In this document: piece by piece, positions 27,638 to 37,279 of the stretch
Layout: the number at the start of each line of letters is the position of its first letter
Position numbering within the stretch: position 1 is the stretch's first letter
Origin: an uncultured cyanobacterium
GTDB taxonomy: Bacteria > Cyanobacteriota > Vampirovibrionia > Vampirovibrionales > JAGQHJ01
Length of the DNA stretch: 60,237 nucleotides
NCBI GenBank assembly: GCA_937922745.1
Contig: CALAJO010000004.1
Location: forward strand, 1-60,237
Reading direction: 5' to 3'
The notes under the pieces: model-generated
Told to the model about the DNA's origin: nothing
Seen by the model: only the letters and a program-made list of their open reading frames with translations
The model's database searches: none
Made by a program: the position numbers and the translations under genes

Positions 27638-28087
27638 ATGAAACAAGTAAAGCAGATGTTAAGCGCCGTAGGCTTGAGCCTGTTGTTAACCGGGGCTGCA
27701 ATTGCCCAGGAAATCGGCGTGGTGGATATGGCTTTGGTTTCCCAGAAATACACGAAAGCCCAAGGCCTGGCAACCCAGGTTAAAACCAAGGAAGATGAAC
27801 TTCAGAAACTGCGTGATAACTTGGTTACCCAACTAAAGGCCGGTGAAAAACTGTCTCCCGTTGAGAAAAAGAACCTGGAAGACAAACTGAACAATCAGTT
27901 TGCCACCAAGTTCAAGGAATATCGTGAATGGACCGTTGGCCAGGAGCAAATCCTGCGCCAGGACTTTGAGCGTGCCATCCAGCAAGTTGCGACCTCCCAA
28001 AAGCTCGACCTGGTGCTTCCCAAGCAAACGGTTTTGCAAGGCGGCAAGGACGTTACCCAGGATGTTATTAACGCTTTGAATAAATAA
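27638..28087 (+). CDS. Skp/OmpH family periplasmic chaperone
   Basis: 149 residues with a clear signal peptide (MLSAVGLSLLLTGAAIAQE). The mature part is mainly two long charged helices (residues ~45-120) rich in Lys/Glu/Gln, as in the tentacle arms of Skp. The C-terminal segment SQKLDLVLPKQTVLQGG and DVTQDVINAL matches the OmpH family end. Skp holds unfolded outer-membrane proteins for BamA, encoded just upstream, so the pair forms an OMP biogenesis operon. It ends with an intrinsic terminator at 28188. Confidence 0.88.
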   Translation: MKQVKQMLSAVGLSLLLTGAAIAQEIGVVDMALVSQKYTKAQGLATQVKTKEDELQKLRDNLVTQLKAGEKLSPVEKKNLEDKLNNQFATKFKEYREWTVGQEQILRQDFERAIQQVATSQKLDLVLPKQTVLQGGKDVTQDVINALNK

Positions 28088-28187
28088 GTTCGTTATATTT
28101 CTTAAAAAAATTCATGAGGGGTCTTGACTAATGTACAAATTACACTTACCTTAGTGTCTTGAATACTATATACCCCTCCTTAAGTTT

Positions 28188-28213
28188 CTCGGCCAGTGGC
28201 CGAGATTTTTTTT
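28188..28213 (+). terminator. Intrinsic terminator of the bamA-skp operon
   Basis: CTCGGCCA and TGGCCGAG form an 8-bp stem immediately followed by AT8 (T run 28206-28213). Confidence 0.85.
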
Positions 28214-28262
28214 GGAAAAATTCCGGTGTTGACTTGTGATTTCCACTGTTGAGGCAGCCGTC

Positions 28263-29438
28263 TTAAAACACGGAGCCACCCGATCCGGGAGCGGACATGA
28301 CGGTTTGCGCCGCTTGGCGCAACTGGGAAATGCGGCTGGTATCCGACACATGGTTGCCGCTTGTGGCGTGGCCATTAGCAAAACTCGCAGCATCCACCAG
28401 GGTGAATAACATCTCGGCAGCGTTGAGATCCTGGAAGGCGTTCTTCATCGCCACGCCGGAAGCATTTCCATTTTGCGCCTCGGTGATGGATTTAAAGGCG
28501 TCGTTGATTTTGGTTCGGGCCAATTCCTGAACCTTGGTACTGGCATTTCCTTGCTTCATGCGACTCTCGATGGTTTCGCCGTTGCGCCTTTCCGATGAGA
28601 ACAGTTCATTCACCTCACGGCTTACGCCCTGGATGTCACCGGTACGTGGTTGGGGGGCGCTTTCCCCGGCGATGGAAGTAAACAGGTCTGGCGCAGCCGT
28701 GGTGGGGTTTGCCGGTTTGCTGGCAATATTTGCACCCTCAATGCTGGGGTAGGCCATAACGGCCGCGCTAGGGCCGCCTGAGTTGGAAACCCCATTCCAG
28801 GGAAGATGTGTGGTTGTACCGCCAGTCACATGTTTATCCGAGAGGCCGGTGGTAGGGGCCATATTGATGATGTCTTCATCCGACAGGGATGTTTTGGTGA
28901 GCGTCTTGATCGCGGACACTGCCACTTCCTGCATCTGGCTCAACCGCATCAGCAAATCCATATTGTTAACCGTAGACTTGAGTTGGTTGGGATTTGGCAC
29001 ACCCTGGGCCTCCATGCTGCCTTGGGCCTGCCCGCCAAGCGGATTAGGCTTGTTTGCCTTGATGAAGGCAATGCCGCCTTTAATCAGACCAAGCGCCTGG
29101 ATCATCAATTGCACCGCTGTCTGAGGACTAAGGGAGGCCATTTCCTGCGCGCGCTCCATAAAATCCAGGATATCGGTAAAAAGGGTTTCATCCAGCTGAC
29201 CTTGCTTTTTCTCCTGGTCGTCCTGTGGTGCCCCTTCGGCGCCTTGCGCTCCTTGTTGTTTCAAGGGGTTGTTAAAATCCGCCATGGTGTCAAATAAATT
29301 CTTGCCCTGGGGGGTGCCCAACTGGAAGGACTGGGGTATCCCGGCTGTTTGCCGGCGCGCTGCTACAGGCTGCGATTGCAGCCCTGCCTGTTGCAGTGGC
29401 TGCATCGGGTTTAAAAACGGATTTAAACCGATCTGCAT
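28263..29438 (-). CDS. Gln/Asn/Pro-rich hypothetical protein
   Basis: 391 residues, no family recognised. The N-terminal ~100 residues are low-complexity (Gln, Pro, Asn, Gly). Two helical segments follow: about 105-150 (DILDFMERAQEMASL and SPQTAVQLMIQALGLI) and 180-215. The central part is Ser/Thr/Pro-rich, and a last helical segment spans about 320-385. No cysteine, signal peptide or membrane helix is seen. GGAG lies just before ATG 29438. It is divergent from the 29605 gene; both may belong to a lineage-specific set. Confidence 0.65.
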   Translation of the reverse strand: MQIGLNPFLNPMQPLQQAGLQSQPVAARRQTAGIPQSFQLGTPQGKNLFDTMADFNNPLKQQGAQGAEGAPQDDQEKKQGQLDETLFTDILDFMERAQEMASLSPQTAVQLMIQALGLIKGGIAFIKANKPNPLGGQAQGSMEAQGVPNPNQLKSTVNNMDLLMRLSQMQEVAVSAIKTLTKTSLSDEDIINMAPTTGLSDKHVTGGTTTHLPWNGVSNSGGPSAAVMAYPSIEGANIASKPANPTTAAPDLFTSIAGESAPQPRTGDIQGVSREVNELFSSERRNGETIESRMKQGNASTKVQELARTKINDAFKSITEAQNGNASGVAMKNAFQDLNAAEMLFTLVDAASFANGHATSGNHVSDTSRISQLRQAAQTVMSAPGSGGSVF

Positions 29439-29553
29439 CCTTCTCCCTACCCTCAATAAAGATAGTAAAAAAATAAAAAACAAAGTTTGGAAAAAATTGT
29501 CTCTTTTAAGAAAGTTTTAAAGATTCCCGTGTACAGGTAAATTTTTTTATTGC

Positions 29554-29585
29554 GGCCTCCTGATTTCGATAAAAATCACGAGGCC
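29554..29585 (+). promoter_or_regulatory. Leader hairpin upstream of the 29605 gene
   Basis: GGCCTC...GAGGCC outer stem with an inner TGATTT/AAATCA stem, followed by CCTGGTTTTTATTG. It looks like an intrinsic terminator placed 20 bases before a gene start, so it could act as an attenuator. It could also end a short upstream transcript. Confidence 0.35.
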
Positions 29586-29604
29586 CCTGGTTTTTATTGA
29601 TGAG

Positions 29605-30996
29605 GTGAGCAATGGACACCCGATGAAAGCAGTTACGTGGCATCCTGCATATAGTGCCTCAAAGCCCCAGGCTTCACAGCGTATGGGTGCAGCTGTGCCA
29701 TGGGATGTGCAACTGGCGCGAAACCAATTGATGAACCGGCTGTTTATCGAATCCATTGGCCATTTTCCGTGGAGCTTGGGCCTGGCCCGGAACAAATATG
29801 AACGGATTGAGAGCGCCTTATCCATTGGGAGCTACCTTTCCATAGGTATTGCGCTGCCCTTGTTGCTGGAATCCATCTTTAACAAGCATTATTCTAAGCA
29901 TTTGCAACAAAAATACGGTTTGCTTCCCCAGGCCCGGCCGTTAAATATGCCGTTCGAGATGCTTGAGCATAATGGCTTAAAAAAGCTATGGAATAGTCCG
30001 AATACAGCAAGGCTAAGGCAGTTTGGCATAAAGAGCGCCCGGCAGCTTACACCGCAACTGGTTAACGCCATCCGGCTTGCAAAAACCCAGATTGTCTTTA
30101 CGGATTTAATGCTCCTGGCTGCCAAGGGCCAGTTTTTCTGGTTTGCCAAAAACTGGCTGACGGAAAAACTCTCCGGGAAGAAAGGGTTTTCCGGTGAATT
30201 TAACTACGCCTCGGAAGAATATCGGGCCAAGAAATCCGAGAACTACGAAAAGAACAAAAAGAAGCGCTTTCTGATCTCAACCGTGCTGGGGTTTGGCTCC
30301 TCCATCGCCTTTCCCATCCTGCTATGGCAAACGCTTAAGAGTAAAGCGCCGGTTGGTAAAGGTATCATCGGCCAGTTTAAAAAACTGCTACCTTACTTCA
30401 ACTATTCCAATGCCATTTTTATGAGCAAATGGCTGCTGTTCTACGAAACCCTGTTTAACTATAACCTGCCCAAGTTGATGTCCAGCCGGGATTCCCACGA
30501 GTTTCGGGAAAATATGGTGAAGGGCATCACGTTCGACTTCTTTTATTTCTTTGGCGATGCCATCTTCTCGGGCTTCAGCGCGGCACACCTCCAGAAGAAA
30601 TACGGCAAGCTGTTGAAAGGGGTTTCTCTTGCCAAAACGCAGAATATCCTAGGGATAAAATTACCCGTGGCAGTGCCTTACCACACCATCTTCGAGCAGG
30701 TGGGGCAAAATATGAGCCATCCGGCCTTCAAGCTGGCCCGTAAAAACTTCTGGTGGGGAATGCTGGCCACAACTGCCTGCCTAAGCGTTACAGTGCCACT
30801 GATTAACATGTGGTACACCAAGCAAAAGGTATTGAAAGAGCAAACCCAGATGATGCTGGAGAAGCAAAAGCAAAATATGATGGCGCGCCAGCAATTATTG
30901 CTTCATCTGGTAAAGCGCCCGGATATCCTGCAATCGCTGCGATTGCCCCGGCCCGCAACAAGGCAATGGGCGAGCCCCGCAAGTTTCTCCCGATAA
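29605..30996 (+). CDS. Hypothetical multi-pass membrane protein with internal repeat
   Basis: 463 residues, no family recognised. Hydrophobic segments occur near residues 72-92 (ALSIGSYLSIGIALPLLLES), 225-245 (FLISTVLGFGSSIAFPILLW), about 305-325 and about 390-410 (FWWGMLATTACLSVTVPLI). The unit SKHLQQKYG near residue 100 recurs as AAHLQKKYG near residue 335, each after a membrane segment, suggesting an internal duplication. The C-terminus is a Gln/Met/Lys-rich coiled coil (MMLEKQKQNMMARQQLL). The start is GTG 29605 or ATG 29623; the ribosome site is weak. Confidence 0.65.
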   Translation: MSNGHPMKAVTWHPAYSASKPQASQRMGAAVPWDVQLARNQLMNRLFIESIGHFPWSLGLARNKYERIESALSIGSYLSIGIALPLLLESIFNKHYSKHLQQKYGLLPQARPLNMPFEMLEHNGLKKLWNSPNTARLRQFGIKSARQLTPQLVNAIRLAKTQIVFTDLMLLAAKGQFFWFAKNWLTEKLSGKKGFSGEFNYASEEYRAKKSENYEKNKKKRFLISTVLGFGSSIAFPILLWQTLKSKAPVGKGIIGQFKKLLPYFNYSNAIFMSKWLLFYETLFNYNLPKLMSSRDSHEFRENMVKGITFDFFYFFGDAIFSGFSAAHLQKKYGKLLKGVSLAKTQNILGIKLPVAVPYHTIFEQVGQNMSHPAFKLARKNFWWGMLATTACLSVTVPLINMWYTKQKVLKEQTQMMLEKQKQNMMARQQLLLHLVKRPDILQSLRLPRPATRQWASPASFSR

Positions 30997-31064
30997 TTTT
31001 ACATTTCCTTATATCCGGCCGGGCTTTGTTTTTCTTTCCACGCCAAGTTTGCTAAGATCCTGGC

Positions 31065-33698
31065 ATGATGAGCGAAAAACCAACCGAAATGAACTTGCTG
31101 TGTACGGCGCAGATTAACCCGGATGACGCCACACCGATGATGCGTCAGTTTATCGAGGTAAAACAGGCCTATCCGGGTATTATCCTGTTTTACCGGATGG
31201 GGGATTTTTATGAGACGTTCTTCGAGGACGCCATTATCACCTCCCGCGCAATCGAAATTACGCTAACGAGCCGGGAGGCCGGTAAGCTGGGCCGTGTGCC
31301 GATGGCGGGCGTGCCGGTTAAGGCGGTGGATAGTTACCTGCAAAGGCTGCTGGAGAAGAACTTCAAGGTGGCTATTTGCGAGCAAATGGAAGATCCTGCC
31401 CTGGCAAAAGGCCTGGTGGAGCGGCGTGTGACGCGAGTTTTGTCTCCCGGCACTATTGCGGATCAACGGTTTTTAAAGTCGACGGAAAATAATTTCCTCG
31501 GCTCCTGCTGGTATGACGTCAAGCGCGGGCTCTGGGGACTGGTTTATTGTGACGTCACAACCGGCGAGTTTTACGCTACGGAAGTGACGCAGGCCCAGTT
31601 CCAAAGCGAACTGGATCGCCTTATGCCGAGTGAACTGCTGGTGAAGGGGCGTAAGCAAAAGGGCGTTGTGGTGGATGAATGGGTGCCGGATGTTTCCGCG
31701 CAGTTCCAGGAAGCTTACAAATGCACCGCCGTGCGGCCGGAAGCGTTTGATGACATGCGGGCGAGAAGCCGCATCCTGCTTTGGTTCAATGTCAAGGACA
31801 TCAGCAGCTTTGGCTTGATGGAGCATCCGGCGGCGGTGGTTGCCGTTGGCGCGCTGTTGGGCTACCTGGAGCAGATGTACCTGGAGGAATCCCGCCCGGC
31901 CTTTGAGGCGATTCGCTATTACCATCTTTCTGAGCGGTTGGAGATGAATTCCGCAGCACGGCGTCACCTGGAGCTGACCCATACCGTTAGGGATAACCGA
32001 ACCGAGGGAACCCTGCTTTGGGTACTGGATAAGACCTGCACCAGCATGGGCGCGCGTTTGCTGCGCCAATGGCTTCAATCTCCCTCTATCGATCTTTCCG
32101 AGATCCAATCGCGCCTGGAATCAGTCGATGCCTTGGTGAAAGTGCCCCCTATCCGAGAGCAGTTGAGGAGTTTGCTGCCGGATATTTACGATATGGAGCG
32201 CCTGAGCATGAAAATCCAGAACCTCAGCGCCCAGCCCCGTGATCTGGTGGCGTTGAAGCGTTCGTGCCAGCGCTTGCCGGAAATCCAGGCCATCTTGCAA
32301 GGGGAATCCGCCTTTTATCTGTCGCGTGCGGCCGCCCTGCCGCAGGAACTTAACCTGTTTGCCGGCCGGATTGAAGAGGCCATCAGCGATAACCCGCCCA
32401 TCGGGTTAAAGGAAGGAAATCTCTTTAAAACCGGCTTTCACCCGGAGATCGATCAGTATCGGCATACGCTGGAAAACCAGCAAGCCTGGCTGGAGGAGTA
32501 CGAGCGAACCGAACGGGAGCGCACCGGCATTAAAACCCTTAAGCTGGGGATGAACAGCGCCTTTGGCTACTATATCGAAATCAGCAAGGCCTTGTCCAAA
32601 TCCGCCCCGGCAGATTACCACCGGAAACAGACGCTGACGAATGCCGAGCGTTACGTGACGCCAGAGTTAAAGGCGCATGAGGAGAAGGTATTTGAAGCCC
32701 AGAATAAATTGTTTGACCTGGAATATTCCCTCTATATCCAGCTACGGGATGAGCTGATCGCTTTTGGCCCTGCTTTGCGTGAAGCGGCGCATCGCATTGC
32801 GGTTTTAGATGTCTTGCAGTCGCTTGCGACAGTGGCCGTTGAAAATAATTATGTCCGTCCCCAGGTGGATGATTCCTTGGAGCTGACGCTGCATGAGTGT
32901 CGTCACCCGGTGATTGAAAAACTGCTACCCCTGGGCGCGTTCGTCAGCAATGACAGCACGTTGTCCGCAGCCCCGAAAGATCATCGGATTCCCCAGCTGA
33001 TGATTATTACCGGCCCTAACATGGCCGGAAAATCCACGTATATGCGTCAGGTTGCCCTGGCTGTCATTATGGCGCAAATGGGCAGTTTTGTTCCGGCTGC
33101 GTATGCACGCATCGGCATCGTGGATCAGTTATTTACCCGCATTGGCGCTGTGGATGACCTGGCCAGCGGCCAGTCGACCTTTATGGTGGAAATGACCGAA
33201 ACGGCCCATATCCTCAATTGCGCTTCCAACCGTAGCCTGGTGTTACTGGATGAGGTGGGGCGCGGCACCAGCACGTATGACGGGGTGTCCATTGCCTGGA
33301 GTGTGGCGGAGCATTTAGCCAACCACAACGGTTGTCGCACGCTGTTTGCAACCCATTACCACGAGCTTAATACGCTGGAGCAGGTGAGCCCGAAGATACA
33401 GAATTACCGGGTTCTGGTCAGCGAGACCGAAGGGCATATCGAGTTCCTGCATCGGGTCGTGCCCGGAGCCGCGCAGAAAAGCTACGGAATCCAGGTCGCC
33501 AAGATGGCAGGGCTTCCGTCCAAGGTTATCCAAAAAGCCGAGCGCCTGATGAGCCGCATGCAGGAGAAAGAGTTCACGGTGATTGAGAAGCAGCGCCAAG
33601 CCTCTTTACTGGAAGCGGCCCGCCAGGAGCAGTTGAGCCTCTTCCAGGCTGGAGAGCCGCCCGTGGACGAAGCGGTTTCTGAAACGCAACCGGCATAG
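31065..33698 (+). CDS. mutS: DNA mismatch repair protein MutS
   Basis: 877 residues with all MutS domains. The mismatch-binding N-terminus has FYRMGDFYETFFEDA (Phe-x-Glu motif in GDFYETF). Connector, lever and clamp domains follow. The ATPase has Walker A TGPNMAGKSTYMRQVA and Walker B LVLLDEVGRGTSTYDG, then ATHYHEL. The start ATGATG 31065 lies 6 bases after a TAAGAT box and lacks a Shine-Dalgarno, so the transcript may be leaderless. mnmE follows after one base. Confidence 0.97.
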   Translation: MMSEKPTEMNLLCTAQINPDDATPMMRQFIEVKQAYPGIILFYRMGDFYETFFEDAIITSRAIEITLTSREAGKLGRVPMAGVPVKAVDSYLQRLLEKNFKVAICEQMEDPALAKGLVERRVTRVLSPGTIADQRFLKSTENNFLGSCWYDVKRGLWGLVYCDVTTGEFYATEVTQAQFQSELDRLMPSELLVKGRKQKGVVVDEWVPDVSAQFQEAYKCTAVRPEAFDDMRARSRILLWFNVKDISSFGLMEHPAAVVAVGALLGYLEQMYLEESRPAFEAIRYYHLSERLEMNSAARRHLELTHTVRDNRTEGTLLWVLDKTCTSMGARLLRQWLQSPSIDLSEIQSRLESVDALVKVPPIREQLRSLLPDIYDMERLSMKIQNLSAQPRDLVALKRSCQRLPEIQAILQGESAFYLSRAAALPQELNLFAGRIEEAISDNPPIGLKEGNLFKTGFHPEIDQYRHTLENQQAWLEEYERTERERTGIKTLKLGMNSAFGYYIEISKALSKSAPADYHRKQTLTNAERYVTPELKAHEEKVFEAQNKLFDLEYSLYIQLRDELIAFGPALREAAHRIAVLDVLQSLATVAVENNYVRPQVDDSLELTLHECRHPVIEKLLPLGAFVSNDSTLSAAPKDHRIPQLMIITGPNMAGKSTYMRQVALAVIMAQMGSFVPAAYARIGIVDQLFTRIGAVDDLASGQSTFMVEMTETAHILNCASNRSLVLLDEVGRGTSTYDGVSIAWSVAEHLANHNGCRTLFATHYHELNTLEQVSPKIQNYRVLVSETEGHIEFLHRVVPGAAQKSYGIQVAKMAGLPSKVIQKAERLMSRMQEKEFTVIEKQRQASLLEAARQEQLSLFQAGEPPVDEAVSETQPA

Positions 33699-33699
33699 T

Positions 33700-35109
33700 A
33701 TGTCAGCATTTAATCCGATGTTGGAACAGCAAAACACAGCCGCATTGCCAAATTTAACCACCATTGCCGCCATTGCAACCCCCCGTGGTACGGGCGGCGT
33801 GGCCATCATCCGCATCAGCGGGCCGCAAAGCTGGGAAATCGCTTCTCGTTTATCTGCTAAACCCATGCAGTGGGAGCCGGGCCGGGTACTCCATGGCTGG
33901 CTGCGCGATCCCGTGGATGGCAAGCTGATGGATGAGGTCCTGTTTTTGCCGTTTAAAGGCCCTAAAAGCTTTACCGGCGAAGACTGTATGGAAATCCATT
34001 GCCATGGGGGCGCGGTGCTGTCCCAAACCATCCTGAAGCTGTGCCTGGCCCAAGGCGCGATGCCTGCTGCCGCAGGCGAGTTCACGCGACGTGCCCTGCT
34101 CAACGGCCGCATCGATTTATCCCAGGCCGAATCCATCCTGGATTTGATTCATGCCCAAGGGGAAGCGTTAATTAAGCTGTCTGCCAACAACCTGCACCAC
34201 CGGGCCGTGGGCAATTACCTCCAGCAATTACTTTTGGAAATTTCCCGCATCCAGGCGGACTTGACGGCGAGCATCGATTTCCCCGACGAAGTGGATGAGC
34301 CGGACAGGGATGTGCTGGCAGCACAGTTGCGCGAGCTGGCAACCCAGCTTTCGGAACGCTTGAGCATCAATCGCCGGAACCAGGTACTGCGTGAAGGCAT
34401 TGAAGTGGCGTTGATTGGCAGGCCCAACGCCGGGAAATCGTCTGTATTCAATGCCTTGTTGTCCTCTGAGCGTTCCATTGTGACGGATATCCCGGGGACG
34501 ACGCGGGATGTCATTCGGGAAACGTTGCAGGTCAAGGGCATCCCCCTTACGCTGACCGATACGGCCGGGCTGCGCGAGACGGCGGATCAGGTGGAGATGT
34601 TGGGCGTGGAAAGGAGCTGGCAGGCGGTTGCGTCATCTCAGGCTATAATATATGTACTGGATGGAACCACGGGGCTCGAGGAGCGTGATAGGAACGTGCT
34701 GGAAACGGTGAAGGATAGCCAAGGCGTAATTGTCCTTAATAAGTCGGATGCCTTGGGGTTTAACGCCCAACTGGCTGAAAACCCGACCGGATGGCCGGTC
34801 ATTTCGGTTTCTGCCCAAACCGGCAGCGGCATGGGTCAACTGATGGATTGGCTGGAATCCCTGGCCGATACCGTCCCGGATGTGTCAGGGCTGGATTACC
34901 TGTTGTCTCACCGGCAGATGGCACACCTTGAAAAGGTTCAGGGTAACCTGGAGGAGGCTGAAAAGACGTTGATCTCGCCAGTCATCCCGCTGGATTTGGC
35001 AACGGTGCCATTAACGGACGCCTTGCTGGAACTCCAGGGCCTGCTGGGGAAGGATACGACCGAACTGGTTTTGGATTCCGTATTTGCCCGGTTTTGCGTG
35101 GGGAAATGA
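33700..35109 (+). CDS. mnmE: tRNA-5-carboxymethylaminomethyl-uridine GTPase MnmE
   Basis: 469 residues. The N-terminal folate-binding domain begins IAAIATPRGTGGVAIIRISGP. The central helical domain is interrupted by a G domain with G1 GRPNAGKSSVFNALL, G2/G3 GTTRDV and DTAGLRE, and G4 NKSD. The C-terminus ends in the essential CVGK (CxGK). With MnmG it modifies U34 of tRNAs reading split codon boxes. It starts one base after the mutS stop, so translation is probably coupled. Confidence 0.97.
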   Translation: MSAFNPMLEQQNTAALPNLTTIAAIATPRGTGGVAIIRISGPQSWEIASRLSAKPMQWEPGRVLHGWLRDPVDGKLMDEVLFLPFKGPKSFTGEDCMEIHCHGGAVLSQTILKLCLAQGAMPAAAGEFTRRALLNGRIDLSQAESILDLIHAQGEALIKLSANNLHHRAVGNYLQQLLLEISRIQADLTASIDFPDEVDEPDRDVLAAQLRELATQLSERLSINRRNQVLREGIEVALIGRPNAGKSSVFNALLSSERSIVTDIPGTTRDVIRETLQVKGIPLTLTDTAGLRETADQVEMLGVERSWQAVASSQAIIYVLDGTTGLEERDRNVLETVKDSQGVIVLNKSDALGFNAQLAENPTGWPVISVSAQTGSGMGQLMDWLESLADTVPDVSGLDYLLSHRQMAHLEKVQGNLEEAEKTLISPVIPLDLATVPLTDALLELQGLLGKDTTELVLDSVFARFCVGK

Positions 35110-35112
35110 CCA

Positions 35113-36669
35113 ATGCCGATAATGAAACTGGATGAGAAAATTGCCCAGCTCTTTATGGTCGGGAGCGACCTGCAGTTGGAAGAGGAGATTGAGCCCTTTG
35201 TCCGGTACGGCTTAGGGGGTTTGATTTTGTTTCGCAACCATTTACAGCCGTTTAATACCGCCATCGAACTGAAGGAATACCTCTCCCAACTTTCGCACAC
35301 GTTAAAGCGAACGGTTGATCCGTTCATCGCCATTGACCAGGAAGGCGGGCAGGTGGAGCGTCTTCCCCATTGGTTGTTCCCGACAGGGATATTGCCGGTG
35401 GCGTTTGGCCTGAAGCAGGATGTCCATTTCTGCGAGCAGGTCAATCGAGAAGTGTCTCAACGCCTCCGGTGGCTGGGTTTTAACGTCAACTTCACCCCCA
35501 CGGTAGATCTGGATCTGGAACTGATGAACCCGATTATCGGTGTGCGGGCTTATGGTAGTAAGGCGAAGGCGGTTATTCCGTACGCCAGGGCAGTCATCCA
35601 GGCGCATTTAAATAGCGGCGTGCTTCCGGTGGCCAAGCATTTCCCCGGCCATGGCAGCGGGACGGTCGATTCGCATTTATCCCTACCGGTTTTTGAGCGC
35701 TGGGAGGAAACGGAGTTAGCTCCTTACGAAGCACTCATTCCGGAAGGCTTACCGGCTGTCCTGGTGGCCCATGGGTTATACCCGGTTCTTTCACGCCAAC
35801 TGGGGATTGATGGCAAGCTCCCTGCGTCGTTGTCACCAGGTATTGTGCAAAGCTTGCTACGCGGCAAAATGGGCTTTAACGGGTTGGTGTTTACGGATGA
35901 CCTGATGATGGGCGCCGTCTGGAATGATGCGGATCCCTCGGAAGTGGCCGTGCTGGCACTAAAAGCCGGGGCGGATGTGCTGGTTTACCGCCGGGCGCAA
36001 CCGGAAGCCTGGCAGGCCTACGAAGCCATCCTGTCCCGTGTTCGCCAGGGGAAGCTATCCGAGGCGTTGATTGATGAAAAAATACAGCGCATCCTGGCTG
36101 CCAAGACAAGGCTGGGACAAGTATCTCCCTATCAATACGCTCCTCCGGCCCTCACCGAGGAGGCTTGCCACGAGCAGGCCCTGCAATGGGCCCAGAAAGC
36201 TTTGGTGGAGTTGCACCATGATTTCATTAGCCCGTTGCCGCTTTCCCACACCAGCCGGTGGGCGTTGATTGCCCCGGATCGTGCTACAATGCGCCACTAC
36301 GGGCCGGATCAGGAACGAGGCAAGGACTTGCTTGGCTGGAGCATACACTACGGTATTGCGCCGCAATTTTATGATTTTTACCCGGTGGAAGGGGAGCAAC
36401 GTTTTAGTTTGCCCGAAGGTATAGAGCAACCTTTGGATGCCATTGTATTCGTGGCGTTTAATAGCCACCTTAACCCTATGCAGCAGGAAATGTATAAGAC
36501 ACTCAAATCAAGTTACCCCAATACCAAGATGATCCTGGCTTCCGCCGGCATGCCCTCCGACCGGGAAGTGCTGCCAAAGCCCTGGATCCATGTGCAACTG
36601 CCCAGCTACCGCCCGGCGGCCATACAGGCATTCGTGCAGTGGCTTATTACTAAGCCGGGATTGGCTTAA
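35113..36669 (+). CDS. nagZ: Beta-N-acetylglucosaminidase NagZ (GH3), long form
   Basis: 518 residues. The GH3 barrel has AIDQEGGQVERLP, the hallmark KHFPGHGSGTVDSHLSLP (His of the acid/base dyad) and FTDDLMMGAV with the nucleophile Asp. It removes GlcNAc from recycled anhydro-muropeptides. E. coli NagZ is ~340 residues; here an extra ~160-residue C-terminal domain follows (TSRWALIAPDR, VFVAFNSHLNPMQQEM), as in the longer Gram-positive type. It sits 3 bases after mnmE in the mutS-mnmE-nagZ operon and fits with the LD-carboxypeptidase as wall recycling. Confidence 0.92.
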   Translation: MPIMKLDEKIAQLFMVGSDLQLEEEIEPFVRYGLGGLILFRNHLQPFNTAIELKEYLSQLSHTLKRTVDPFIAIDQEGGQVERLPHWLFPTGILPVAFGLKQDVHFCEQVNREVSQRLRWLGFNVNFTPTVDLDLELMNPIIGVRAYGSKAKAVIPYARAVIQAHLNSGVLPVAKHFPGHGSGTVDSHLSLPVFERWEETELAPYEALIPEGLPAVLVAHGLYPVLSRQLGIDGKLPASLSPGIVQSLLRGKMGFNGLVFTDDLMMGAVWNDADPSEVAVLALKAGADVLVYRRAQPEAWQAYEAILSRVRQGKLSEALIDEKIQRILAAKTRLGQVSPYQYAPPALTEEACHEQALQWAQKALVELHHDFISPLPLSHTSRWALIAPDRATMRHYGPDQERGKDLLGWSIHYGIAPQFYDFYPVEGEQRFSLPEGIEQPLDAIVFVAFNSHLNPMQQEMYKTLKSSYPNTKMILASAGMPSDREVLPKPWIHVQLPSYRPAAIQAFVQWLITKPGLA

Positions 36670-36670
36670 G

Positions 36671-37099
36671 TCACCCCACAATCCTTACCAGCCCAGCCAC
36701 ATCTTTAGGCCGTGTATCCTGTAACAGATTATCTATGCCTTGTCCCGGCAAATGAAACATACGATCGGTCATGGCCAGTTTCATTGTGACTGGAAATTCC
36801 GCCTTGACGGCATACGCCGTGGGTTTAATCCTCAAATTTCTCACAATCTGCCTGGCGCCAACATCCGCAACGGCCGGGAATAAATTAATACGGCCATTCG
36901 ATCCCACTCTAACATAGTTGGGCACTTCGATGTTTAGGGTTCTATATTCCTGCGTAACGGTACCGGGAGGTTCGTTGGGATTCTGATAGTTGGCATAATG
37001 CTTTTCCAAAACGGCTTTGGCCGCCGTCGCCTGGTCTCTGGTCTGGTATTGGATGGTGTGGGTTAAACCAAAACGGGGGGCTTGGAATCCAATCTTCAT
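36671..37099 (-). CDS. Hypothetical protein with N-terminal RFG tag
   Basis: 142 residues, no family recognised. The N-terminus is MKIGFQAPRFGLTHTIQYQT. The RFG element near residue 10 resembles the tags in several other orphans of this window. The rest is mixed alpha/beta without membrane segments or cysteines. ATG 37099 has a very good ribosome site (AAGGAG, 7 bases), so it is expressed as a real gene. It converges on nagZ with 1 base between stops. Confidence 0.7.
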   Translation of the reverse strand: MKIGFQAPRFGLTHTIQYQTRDQATAAKAVLEKHYANYQNPNEPPGTVTQEYRTLNIEVPNYVRVGSNGRINLFPAVADVGARQIVRNLRIKPTAYAVKAEFPVTMKLAMTDRMFHLPGQGIDNLLQDTRPKDVAGLVRIVG

Positions 37100-37212
37100 T
37101 CGAGTTCTCCTTACATAACAACTTGCTTTCAATCAAACCAGGACACAATCAGAAATTGCCTCCTGCGCTAGCAAACTCGTGAATGGATGTAAGCAGCCGT
37201 TAACGGAAATTT

Positions 37213-37239
37213 TTGTTTCCGGCGTTCGTTCGTTATAAT
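37213..37239 (+). promoter_or_regulatory. Predicted ftsE promoter (TTGTTT-15-TATAAT)
   Basis: A perfect TATAAT at 37234-37239 with TTGTTT 15 bases upstream. An ATG inside the -10 box (37238) is in frame with ftsE but would lie upstream of the transcript start. Confidence 0.45.
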
Positions 37240-37279
37240 GGGAATAGAAAAGAGTAATCGAGTAGCAGCCTGCCCCTTC

